Positions 1 through 11,038 of a stretch of DNA of 64,000 bases are shown in pieces (position 1 is the first letter of the stretch; every line of letters begins with the position of its first letter). Position numbers and translations under genes: made by a program. Origin of the DNA: Nyssa sinensis. Its lineage: Eukaryota; Streptophyta; Magnoliopsida; Cornales; Nyssaceae. Location of the stretch: positions 1-64,000 of the forward strand of contig VIRR01000581.1 of NCBI GenBank assembly GCA_008638375.1, written 5' to 3'. The notes under the pieces were generated by a model. The model was given only the letters and a program-made list of their open reading frames with translations. It was not told the origin of the DNA and made no database searches.

Positions 1-258
1 TAGAATTTCTAAAATTACATTGATTCCTCCTCCTTCATTTACTGAAAAAATACAAAATGTCATTCTACAGTCAATTTTTCTTTTCAAAATGACAAAACTA
101 CCACATTCATGTTTTTTTTTTTTTTGCATTTTCTCAATTTTTTCTAACTTTTTTTATTTTATATAAAAATAAATTGAAGGTAAATAATTTTTTCATTTTA
201 TATAAAAAAAATTAAGGTTTTAATCAATATTTGAAATTTAAAAAATTGGTCATATTTG
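1..258. mobile_element. Truncated long-TIR MITE (family A, copy 1)
   Basis: This AT-rich stretch matches one half of the element found complete at 4841-5360, 6774-7273 and 8200-8592. It shares the inner terminal unit, the block around 75-105 (caaaatgacaaaactacc), and the ataaaaataaattgaaggta core. The left side is cut by the window edge and the right half is missing. Family membership is judged by eye from shared ordered blocks. No transposase is present. Confidence 0.5.
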
Positions 259-729
259 TTGGAAATTTTTGGGTATATTATATAATATAAATCATTACCA
301 GATTATTTTTGGAAATTTTTGGATATATTACATATGGTTGGAATCTAGAAGAGAACATGGCCTGTAATTTTACCCACACAAGCCTGTGACATTATAAAAA
401 TGAAAGCGTTTTACCATGAATTTTAAATTTTGATTACTATTAACTTTGTTAATTTGGTTGGCGATAGTATTAGTTATAAGTGTTCAAAGTGGTTTATTCT
501 TGAACTTGTGCCCTAGCTGAAAATTGGATTACTATAGGATGGATTGACAAAACAGCCCAAAATAGTAGGGAGAATTGAGAAGGCACGCGAAGAAAAGATA
601 GCTCTCTTTAGGCACAGTTTATTTATACTAATTAGTGTCTTGCATGTTTATTCCATTATTCCAATACCAGCTTCTTGTGTCTATTGGATAGTTGTCATGA
701 ATTTACTCAAATTTTTTATGATCCGTTTA

Positions 730-1020
730 TGACTCGAGACAACTAAAAAAAAGTTTTTTTTAATCCGCTTTTAATTTTAAGCCCATTTTTTTATTATATT
801 GTAACCCACTTATATAAGGGTATTATCTTTTAGAGTTTTGAATGAGAGAGAAGAGAGCCGTCGTTGGAGAATAAAGGGTTTCGGATTTTGGAAGTTTTTT
901 GTTCTTTGATATATAGTGACCTAATATCGTTGTCCGTGAACATACGATCTTGCCGAATTACATAAATTTTGTGTCTTCTCTATTCGTTTGTTTTGTTTGT
1001 TTGATCGCTTTCGCACAATA
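730..1020 (+). mobile_element. Decayed Ty1/copia-like LTR fragment
   Basis: A TATA-like tatataag at 811-818 is followed by an AG-rich leader with gagagagaagagag, then by a block around 935-985 reading ...cgatcttgccgaattacataaattttgtg and a gcacaa end near 1012-1017. This order resembles the R/U5 part of plant copia LTRs. No second LTR, primer binding site or gag/pol coding is visible, so it is a remnant. The assignment rests on recalled pattern similarity only. Confidence 0.4.
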
Positions 1021-1571
1021 GTGCCTTCCCAAATTTTTATTGCATTGATTGCAATATAGGAATTTCAAGTATGGTTAAAGGGAAATACTATGATTCTTAA
1101 ATTTGTATTTCAAATAATGTGGTAATGATGTGAGTGAATTACATTTATTACATGATTTCAAGTATTGTCTGTTATCCAATATTATGTCAATGCCACATCA
1201 TTTAGAATATAAAATTGGAAAACCATTTTATTAAAATTGGTTTAATACTAATTGACTTGTGGATAAACAGTTGGTTGTCTTCAAGTTTGTGAGAAGCCAT
1301 GAAGGCCATTACCAAGTGTTGGTTTTGCCAATACAGGGTGTTGTGAGGGTTAGACGGGACATGTATAAGCTTTGGTATTATTTACACTAGGTGTAATATT
1401 ATTATACTTGAACTCCATATGTTTTCTTGCTTGATAGTTCGAGCATTTTATCATGTTTTCAAGTAATAATCTTTTAAGTTTGTGAATAATCATATTATGG
1501 GATATCTTTGGAAGTTATAGCTCGATCTTCTTTTTTTTTTAGAATTTGTGAAATAGTAGTTTTCTAGAGGG

Positions 1572-1700
1572 TCAAATAGTTACATTACAATAACTAGAGT
1601 TTAAAGGATGGGTTTGACTATCACATAAAAGGAACTTACTCATACATGTAAGTTGGTCCAAAATATCCCTTAACCCATCCTTCAAAGTAAAAAAATTTCC
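1572..1700 (+). mobile_element. SINE 3' fragment
   Basis: The block gggtttgactatcacataaaaggaacttactc...gttggtccaaaatatccc parallels the 3' body of the complete SINE at 34725-34921 (gaatttgactgtcatgaggaaaggaacttagtc...ttagttcagaatacccc). The promoter half with A and B boxes is not recognisable here. A third 3' fragment of the same family lies near 34260-34330. Confidence 0.5.
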
Positions 1701-4700
1701 GTCACTAGCAAAACTTACCCCACCAAGAACCCACTTCTGCATCACCTTACCCAACCAGGAAGTGCACAAATGTTATGGACTCCTTCTCCACATAAACTCC
1801 ACCCCTATCATCACATCCTTAAGTGTCTTACACACAAATGGCAATAAAAGAGGTGGGTTAGAAGTAAATAAATTGAATTTCCACCAAGATGACTGAAACT
1901 CTTAACCGCAAAAGAATGAATCTAGTGAAGATATTCTAAGTTTCCCTGGATCAAATTCATTGCAGTATTTTCTTTCATCTTTGACAGAAACTAGTTGGAC
2001 AAATGTGAACAATGTGTGGCCTTCTTTTAGCACTTAAAAAAGTGTTGCAAATTGGAGGGACATTGATGTGGTAAGCATTTTAAAGGAAATGCAAGGCGTA
2101 GGATCTCTTGTAATTATAGCTGATAGAATTCACACGTAAGGAGGCACTACAATTTTAAGATAGCGCTTAACGTGTCTTACATTTGTCTCACAACTAAGTT
2201 TTCTAGTCTTATTTCCTATCTACGTTTATATTATTTATGTTTTAATTTTTATCCTTTGGATTCAATACTTTAGTTTGTGCATTTTATTATTGTTATATTA
2301 TTAACTATTAAAATGATCACTCACCCACCTCTTCTAAATTAAAATGATCACTCACCTAATTGTCCTCTCGATCCATTTCAAATTCTCAATTCACGTTTTT
2401 GTTCGTTGTCAGTATGAGCGAGTATTTTTTTTATAATTTATTTAAATAAATAAAAAAAGTTAAGAGAGTATTAATTAAAAAAAATTTAAAAAATAATGAA
2501 ATAATTTTTTTTATTTGAATAAAGAATGGAATAATTTTTTTTATATTTAAATAACTAATAAAAAAAGAGTAATATAATTATCTCATCTTATTTAAAAATT
2601 AAATAAAATAATTTTATATTATTTTATTATTATATCAATTTAAGAAAAAGTTGTTGCACAACGAATAAAAAAACCTATTATTTAAAATATAATATAAAGA
2701 AAATAGGACAAGTCTATTATAGAAAATAAAAATCTACTGTTATTATTTTAAATAATATAGTAATATAATACATATGGATGTATGTATAAAGTTCACTATA
2801 ATATAATATAATATAAGAAAGTACAAGAGATAACAAATCAACACAAACTACTATTTGGAATAGAATACAAAAGAGATAGGACAATCAAATTAGTGAAGTT
2901 AAATATCATTTTGCTTGTTTTGAATGAATAGAAAAAAAAATTGATTTAAATTAAGTTACGATTTAAATAAGTAATGACGTAAAAATATCGTTTGAGTTAG
3001 TTATTTAATATTTAAATTATTTTTAAAAAAAATTTATTGAAACTATTTTTTAAAAAAATTTGTTTTATGTTAAGTACGAATCTATTAAATAAGATTAATA
3101 AATTGAACTAAATACTTAATAAATTAAAAAAAAATTATTCTAAACTTGAAAAAATTATTAAGAACGATCAACAAGTAGAATCAATCATAGCCTTAATTTG
3201 ACTTTGGACAAAAATAAAAAAAATTTAAGTATCTAATAAAAAATAGTTAATTACACCGAACTTCAATAAGTTCCATATATTTTCAACTATTAATTGACAT
3301 ATGATAGCTTAAAACAAAATAAGAACATAGAGGACTTGTGAAAATGAAGTCTAAGGAAGATTTTAATATAGACATTTACACAGACAGTCACACATATATG
3401 ATTATGAATTAGAAAATTGAGTTGATGCATGAAATCATTTCAACTTGACAATGATGAGAACATCTTTATTTCACAAATGAAAGTTGATACATCTTTTCTG
3501 AAAATTTTTTTAAATAAAACTGATATAGTTGTGACATGATAACGTGTCATTTTAATAAATTTTGTATATAATTCAATGACATATTGTCAGTGTGTAATAT
3601 GATTCATTTTTTCTAACAGACCATATAATATATACAGTAACACTTAGTGTACCACTCAATGAAAATATCTCTATCTTTTTCCTCTCTCGTTTTTTTTTTT
3701 TTTATAAGGTAAAGTCACACTATTGTCCATCATGAAATGTTGGACTTCTTCTACTAAACACACCCGTTAAATCTAAAATCAAACACAATCCAAACCCATA
3801 ATGCAAATAAAAAATTAGAAAAATAATAAAGTGTAGGTCCTGTTTGGAGGGACTTTTGAAGGGTGCTTTTATCATTTGGAAAATTCTATACAATTTTGAA
3901 ACTATGTGTATTAAATTATTATTTTAAAGTAACTTGATTTGATTGGAATGGTTTATTTGAATGGAAAATGCTAACAAAAATTATAGTTGGAAAATGCTAC
4001 CAGAAACTATATGTATTAACTTTATTTGATTGGAAAGTGCGATTAAAAAATTATAACGAACTTGTTATCTTGTCATGGTTTATAGTTCTAAGAGCTTTTC
4101 CAATGCACCTTTCATTTGAGCTGCTATATATTTAAAATATAGCATTTTTATACTATAATAATACTAAAATTTAATTTCAATAAATAACTCAAATAACTTT
4201 TAATATTAGAAATGCTCCAAGTAGAGCGGGCACAAGGGTGCCACAGTGCCAAACATGCACACTTGTGGGCTTTAATTTACTTTGGTGTGGCAATCATTTT
4301 GAATAGCTGGTGCAAATTGTTAATTTGGATTTTCCAAATGTTGTATTATTAATTCTTCTTCTTCTTCAGACCTTTCTGGGATCTTATTTACAATTTGATC
4401 CCTTGTCAATGTAGGAGTGCAAGGCTTCACATACAATGGAGGATCAAGACCATTAATAAAAGAGGGGAAAAATAGAAATAAAAATAAAAATTTTAAGGAG
4501 TCTTTTATAAAAAAAAATTTAAAATTTTAGGAGAATAATTCTTAATTTTAATTTTTTTTATAAGAAATAGGGATAAAATACTAAAAATTTAAAGTTTTAT
4601 AGATCTCAATGTTTATAGTCCAAAAATATAAATTTTATTAAAAAACAAAATTATATAATGTAAGTTATTAAATTTTGAAGTTTGAAAAATTATGGAAAAC

Positions 4701-4840
4701 ATGCGCAAATATGTGCAGGAAGAATTTGGAGAATGAGGATAAGCTTAAAATTTTTTTTTACTATATGTCCGGTTGGTCAACTAGATTTTTTTAGTTCAGG
4801 TTCAATGATGATTAGGTAACACAAATTTATTTTTTAAGGA

Positions 4841-5360
4841 TACATTACACTGACCTCACTTGAAATTTCTGACAATTACACTTACCTCTCTTGAGGTTTC
4901 TGAAATTACACTAGCTTCTTCTATTTTATCTGACAATATATAAATACTTCCTTCAGTCAATTTTGTTTCTTTAAAATTGCCCATTTCATGGTTTTTTTTT
5001 TCAATTTTTAAAATTTTGACCAAATTTTTTTATTTTTGTTTCATTTCTCAAATAAATATTGATTAAAATCTTAAGTTTATTTTTATATAAATAAAAATAA
5101 TTTATTTACCTTAAATTTATTTTTATATAAAATAAGAAAAAATCTTTAAAAATAGTAAGAAAATTTTGGTTAAATTGAAAAAATTAAAAAAAATTAAAAA
5201 AAAAAAAAACAGCTTTGTCATTTTTATTAAAAAAATTTAACTGAAGAGAGATATTTGTATATTTTTAAGTAAAATATGAAAGGTCGGTATAATTTCAGAA
5301 ATCTCAAGAAATATCAATATAATTGTAAAAAACTTCAAAAAAGTTAGTATAATTTACCCT
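4841..5360. mobile_element. Long-TIR MITE (family A, copy 2)
   Basis: The left arm reads attacactgacctcacttga then atttctgacaattacac, with a second similar unit (cttgaggtttctgaaattacac) straight after. The right arm, read on the other strand, gives attatactaac...ttgaagttttttacaattat, then ttgagatttctgaaattat. Each terminal arm is therefore built of two tandem units of about 40 bp, and the arms are inverted to each other around an AT-rich core. There is no coding capacity. The superfamily is not settled because no clear target duplication is visible. Confidence 0.7.
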
Positions 5361-5518
5361 ATTTTTTAAAATGTCAATTTTACCCTTTCAACTATTGATG
5401 ATTAAAACCTCACCGATCTCACCCAACTTCAAACCCTCGTTCTATTTCTCTCTTTACAGGTCTCTCTATCTCTCTAAACAATCCCTTTCTCCCTCACTAA
5501 TGTGTTCTCTCTCTCTAA

Positions 5519-6485
5519 CAATTCGTTTGAATAAGTGAGAGAGAAAAGAAAGGAAATGAGAATATTAGTTACGAGCGAAAGAAAATGAGAGGAGAAGAGA
5601 GAGTAATCCCTCATTTATGTTTGGATAATTAATGAAAGGAAAGGAGAGGAAAGACTAATATAATCATTTCATTTTGTTTGGGAATGATAAAGGAGAGAAA
5701 TGAAAGGAAATGATTTTATATTATTTTATTATTATACCCTTTAGATGTCTTAGGATAAAGGTGTCATTTTTATTTTAGCTTTTATAATTTTAAGGGTAAT
5801 ATTGAAAATTATTAAATCTTTGTTTCCTTTCCTTCCATTTCTTCCTACTTTTGGAGGGATAACAAAATTGCTTAACAGTATGTTTGGATGGAAGGAATTG
5901 GAAAGAAAGGGAAGAGAAGGAGAAGAAAGGAGAGCTTATATCATATTTGTTTTACAAATTATGAAGGAAAGTGAGGGAGAGAGAGGGAGAGCTTAACTTT
6001 CATTTAAGCAATTTTGTTATCCTTCTAAAAGTGGAAGGAATAAGGATTTAATGAATTTTTAATAATACCAATATTACTTTTAAAATTATAAAATTTAAAA
6101 TAAAAATGACACATATATCCTAAAGCATCCAAAGGGTATAATAATAAAATAATATAAAATTCTTTCCTTTCTTTTCTCTCCTTTATCATTCCCAAACAAG
6201 ATAAAAATATTATATTAGTCTTTCTTCTTCTTTCCTTTCATTAGTTATCCAAACATAAAGGAAGGATTACTCTCTCCTCTCCTCTCCTTTCCCTCATAAC
6301 TAATACTCTCATTTTCTTTTCTTTCCCTCCTACTTATCCAAACGAACTGTAAATGAGGGTTAAACTCTTCCTCCCTATCCTTCTCCCCCCTCTTCCTCCT
6401 AATTTTTAAAACAAACATGATATAAGCTCCCCTTCCTTCTCTTTCCCTTCCTTTTCTTTCCAATATTTTCCATCCAAACCTAGTG
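5519..6485 (+). mobile_element. Tourist-like MITE (outer copy), split by a nested copy
   Basis: The outer element begins caattcgtttgaataag and ends ccatccaaacctagtg, and is flanked by TAA on both sides (5516-5518 and 6486-6488). A 3-bp TAA/TTA duplication is the hallmark of the PIF/Harbinger (Tourist) superfamily. Its interior is interrupted at 5876-6349 by a second copy in opposite orientation. The apparent long palindrome is explained by these two opposed copies. No transposase frame exists; the GA-rich reading frames across it are by-products of composition. Confidence 0.75.
5876..6349 (-). mobile_element. Tourist-like MITE (inner, nested copy)
   Basis: This is a 474-bp element with terminal inverted repeats CAGTATGTTTGGAT and, on the other strand, CAGTTCGTTTGGAT (two mismatches in 14). 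It is flanked by TAA at 5873-5875 and TAA at 6350-6352. Joining the sequences outside the duplication restores the internal junction seen in the other copies (aacaaaattgcttaaatga...ttaaactct). The insertion into the older outer copy is therefore directly readable. Confidence 0.8.
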
Positions 6486-6773
6486 TAAATAATCCATCTC
6501 TCCCACAAACATTGACCAATTTATCGTCAAAGTTGAATTGATATGTTGCCGTGGATGAAGAAAATGTTTAGTGCAAACCATTTTATAGGCAATGGTGGGT
6601 TAGATGTGGTGAGACTGATTAATAATCTGGCAAAGAATATTATAAGAATTTTAATGACAATGTTGCGCTCTGAGTGAGTTCTGATTGAGTTGGGACTTGG
6701 TAGAATTCTCCCTGCCTTTAAGCAACAGAACCTTTTCAACTATTGGCAAAAAGGTTCAGATTATTTTTAGGGC

Positions 6774-7273
6774 AAATTATACCGAGATCTTTCTAACAAT
6801 TATATTAATTTTTTCTGAGATTTTTAAAATTATTTTGACATCTCTTATTTTTATTAACCAACTATAAATACTCTCCTCCAGTCAATTTTTTTCAAAATGA
6901 TAAAATTACCCCTTTCATGTTTTTTTTTTACATTTTTTTTTAATTCAACCTCTTTTTTATTTTCAAATAATTATTAATTAAAACCTTAAATTTATTTTTA
7001 TATAAAATAAAAATAAGTTATTTACCTTAAATTTTTTTAATATAAAATTTTAAAACTCTTTTAAAAAAGTTTTAAAAATGGTCAAAATTGAGAAAATGCA
7101 AAAATTAAAAATTAAAATGGGCAATTTTTGTCATTTTGAAAAAAAAAAATTGACTGAAAAGGGTATTTGTACTTTGTCAATAAAAATATGGGAGGTCAAT
7201 GTAATTTTAAAAACTTTAAGAAAGGAGACCAATGTAATTGTCAAAAATCTCAAAAAATAAAAATGTAATTTAT
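6774..7273. mobile_element. Long-TIR MITE (family A, copy 3)
   Basis: It starts aaattataccgagatcttt and ends caaaaatctc...atgtaatttat. The arms are inverted and the core has the shared caaaatgataaaattaccc block and its inverted partner near 7120-7155. The reading frame across 7078-7260 is lysine-rich noise from the element. Confidence 0.7.
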
Positions 7274-8199
7274 CTTATTATTATTGTTCTCCTAAGATGA
7301 GTGTAGTGGGTTCCCAGTGATCACCATCGATGGTCTAACACTCATTGCCCATGACAATGGTTACGATGGAAGTGGTTGGAATGGAAGGCATGACTCGAGT
7401 GGCAAACCACTCATCAGCGGTTGAAGTGCTGGCGTTTATGTTTGCAGTGTGATAGTTTTCTACAACAGTGATGAGGTCAATGTCGGTGTTGGAAAAGGTT
7501 GATAGTTATGAAGAAATTACACAAGGATAAGATCTATGCCAATCCTTCTTGGTGGAGTCATTTTTCTCAGGTGAAAGGGAATGACAACAACAGCTGAAAA
7601 ACCAAACAGTGAAGTTTCACTGTTTGGATATCAGTTCACTTTGAGCAAAAAAAAACGTCTTAAAACACAAGATCTAACAATTTTTTCTTCATTATCTAAC
7701 AAGATGTTCAGACACTCTAACTAGCCATATAACCAACATAATGATAATAATAGAAGTTCATAAACCAAATAGTGAAATTTCACTATTTCAGTTCAAGTGT
7801 TGTACTTGAAATTATAATTTTTTTAATCCCTTTTATGTCTAACTATAATTCAGCCATTTTATTCTTTAATTCCTTTTATGTTTAACTATAATTCATTTGT
7901 TCACCTACAAAACAATGAAATTTCACAGTTATGGTTTAAAACACAGTGAATTCTAAAATAATAAAATTTAAGTGTTTTTTGAAAAAAAACTACAAAATTT
8001 TATATGTAATATGAATCCTATTTGATAGATTTTAATTTTTAGAGTCCAAATATATATTAAAGAAATTAATAATGGATGTGTTTATTGTAAGTTATCAAAG
8101 TTTGAATTAACTTTTTTGGAAACTATCTTGATTCATGCGTGTAGGAACTTCCACGTATTACATCGAGGGACATTTTAGTCTCCCAAAAAATATATAGGT

Positions 8200-8592
8200 T
8201 AAATCACACAGACATCTTTTGAGATTTCTGAAATGATACTAATTTTTCTTACAAACTACAAATACCTACCCTCCAGCCATTTTTTTTTTCAAAATAACAA
8301 AATTACCCATTTCATTTTATTTTATTTTTTGATTTTTTTTTGAATTTTGACTAATTTTTTAAAATTTTAAAATAAATATTAGTTACAATCTTCTTTGGCT
8401 AAAATTTAAAAAAAAATTAAAAAAATTTGAAAAATGCGAAATAAAATCAAATAAAATTGACATTTTTGTCATTCTTAAACAAATTTGGGTTGACGAGGAA
8501 GTGTGTAAGTAAAAATAGGGAATGTCAGTGTTCAGAAATCTTATGAGATGTCTTTATAATTGTCAGAAATCTCATGAGATCGGTGTAATTTA
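8200..8592. mobile_element. Long-TIR MITE (family A, copy 4)
   Basis: The left end is aaatcacacagacatctttt followed by gagatttctgaaatgatac. The right end is gtcagaaatctcatgagatc then ggtgtaatttat. It is shorter than copies 2 and 3, mainly by loss of core sequence. Its terminal repeats read as the best preserved of the family. Confidence 0.7.
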
Positions 8593-8841
8593 TCCAAAAA
8601 TATATAATGGACTTATGAGATTAAATTAGAGTATTATTACACTTGTTAAATTTGTATCTTAAATTTTTACCTCAAATAATGTAATTGTATATCATTATGA
8701 TACATTAATTACATAATTTAATGCACAACCGTTATTACAGAGTGTATTTAAGATATATCTTTGTTGGTAGACAACAGTGTCATTAAATTATTTGCAGGTG
8801 GACCCATGCTTAATTACTAACAAATTAATGGATCCATAGCC

Positions 8842-9378
8842 GAAACTAGGAATAGCAACGAGATAGGTTTGGGGTGGGGTGGCCCTTCCCCAGCCTCGAC
8901 CTTGTTTATATTTCTCGCCCCGACTTCACCCCGTCTCGTCCCGTTTAGAGGCTTACCTCAATTCCGATCCTGACTCTGACCCCATTTATATTCCCCAACT
9001 CCACCTGCCTTACCCCACCCCGAACTTCGATATATATTTTTTAAGTAAGTTAAAATTTTTATTTTAATAGGTAAATTAATTTTTTATTGTCAAAATAACT
9101 AATATAAAAATAATAATGAGTGTCATATGAAAAACCTTAAAACTAATTTTATATAGTGTTGTTTATTGATAAATATAGTTTATAAAAGAATAAAAAAAAA
9201 ATTAATATATAAATGAGATAGGGTCGGAACGGGGTGACCATCTCCCAAACTTGTCCAGAATTCGATGAGATTTTAAAAGTTTCATATCGATACTATTTAT
9301 AAACATTTCATACTCATCTCATTAAAAATGAAGCAAGACGACATACGGGGCAAATTACCATCCCCAGTCGAAACCCTT
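8842..9378. mobile_element. Possible MITE with GC-rich ends
   Basis: A GC-rich block (ggtttggggtggggtggccc, near 8867) and a second near 9228-9250 stand out from the AT-rich surroundings. The outer ends (gaaactaggaatagcaacga near 8843, and caaattaccatccccagtcg near 9352) look imperfectly inverted. Similar G/C-rich non-autonomous elements are common in plants. The boundaries are uncertain. Confidence 0.35.
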
Positions 9379-9379
9379 A

Positions 9380-9927
9380 GGCTTCGATTGATTACATTTT
9401 TAAAAACAGATTTTTAATTTCAAAACGCGGAATACGCGTTTGGCAAGTTTTTCATTTTAATTTTTAAAATTTTTTTAAAATTAAATTATTATATTCAAAT
9501 GTATTTTCACAATTTTTTAAAAATTAATTATAAATTTTTTAAAAATATTTTTCAAAAAATATCTAAATCAATATTCAAGCACAACCTTATTTTTAACTCA
9601 ACTAACCAACCACGCGCTGAGGGGCAAAAACAAATAAATGTAAATAAAACCAAACAAACAAACATTCCCTTGTATTTTTGAATTTGCCTATTTCACCCCA
9701 GCCTTTGTGCTAAGTAGAATCTGAAGTGTACGATTGCGTTTAGATAGTGATTCAGATATAATTTTTTAAAAAATATTTTTAAAAATTTTATAATTAATTT
9801 TTTAAAAATTATAAAAATATATTTAAATATAATAATTTTAAATTTTAAAAATAAAAATAAATAATTTGTCAAATACATCTCCCACATTTTAAAATTAAAA
9901 AATTGAACTTGAGAACTAAACAAAGCC
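9380..9927. mobile_element. Hairpin MITE next to the MATE gene
   Basis: Arms of over 200 bp are inverted to each other: 9380-9595 and 9727-9927. Shared blocks include aattattatattcaaatgta (left) against the reverse complement of atatatttaaatataataatt (right), and ttaattataaa in both arms. The outermost ends are ggcttcgattgattac and, on the other strand, ggctttgtttagttc. Flanks are TTA on the left and GTA on the right, close to a PIF/Harbinger-type 3-bp duplication with one mismatch. It ends about 150 bp before the MATE start codon. Confidence 0.6.
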
Positions 9928-10074
9928 GTAGACTTCTCCGGTCAAGATAAAGAGGCCATGAAACGACAAACTCACTTTCTCTCTCTCTCCTCTCTTCATA
10001 TTCCAATTTCTACCGGGGGCGTGCGTGAGGCAGCTCAAAGCAGTGTGCTCTGCAGAGAGAGAGAGAGAGAGAGC

Positions 10075-10318
10075 ATGGAAGAGGGTCTGTTATTGAAAGA
10101 AAGAGGTGAGAAGAGAGAGGGTGTAACATGGGGTGTGGTGGGACAGGAGGTGAAGAGGTTAGGTTACATAGCCGGACCTATGGTGGCTGTGATTTTGTCC
10201 CAGTACTTGTTGCAAGTTATATCGGTGATGATGGTGGGCCACCTGGGTGAACTTTCTCTCTCTAGCACAGCCATCGCCATCTCTCTTTCTGGGGTCACTG
10301 GCTTCAGTCTTCTTGTAA

Positions 10319-10358
<40 letters not shown>

Positions 10359-10763
10359 TGATAATTGCTCTTGTTTATATTGGATGATTGCACCAACTGC
10401 TGAACTTCAATGTTTTTGAAAATTCACTAAGTTGCTTATGATTATACTTTGAAATTGATTCTTTAGTTTGAAAATTAATCACAATCATTATAAAAAATAC
10501 AATCATGTGGTCACAGGATTGTATGGGGAAAATTTAATTGCAAATGAAGTTTTTATTTTATTGTCTTTTCCCAAACTTTTTCTCTTTTCTCTTGGATACA
10601 CCAGCCATTTTGATGGATGAGAAGAAAAATGATTACATTAGATGGGAACAAAAGAATAGAAAGGTATTACAAGAAATTAAAAAACTTGAAAAGGGGAAAA
10701 AACGTGGGGAAACTTGTCAGCACGTGCTCAGCAATGACAAAATCTCATTAAGTTTTCACCCCT

Positions 10764-10809
<46 letters not shown>

Positions 10810-11005
10810 TATATATGTAATTATATAAAAAACTTTTGGAGATATTTTCTATGTTAAACGCACCCCGTTTGACAAGCCAACGACGTCCCATTGTGTATGT
10901 GTCCATACACACACACACACACATTTTCTATGTTAAACGCACCCCGTTTGACAAGCCAACGACTTCCCATTGTGTATGTGTCCATACACACACATATATA
11001 CATAT

Positions 11006-11038
<33 letters not shown>

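Larger units (their letters stand above)
1..9379. other. Gene-free, repeat-rich intergenic region
   Basis: No reading frame here shows a recognisable domain or a plausible exon chain. The short frames are low-complexity products of AT-rich or GA-rich DNA. Recognisable content is the LTR remnant, the SINE piece and the MITEs listed separately. Stretches 1700-4840 and 7280-8190 show nothing I can name beyond poly-A/T tracts and simple AT-rich sequence. Confidence 0.6.

Noticed and set aside
5802..6508. Lys/Glu/Arg-rich frames on both strands
   Set aside because: They are translations of the GA/CT-rich ends of the Tourist-like MITEs.
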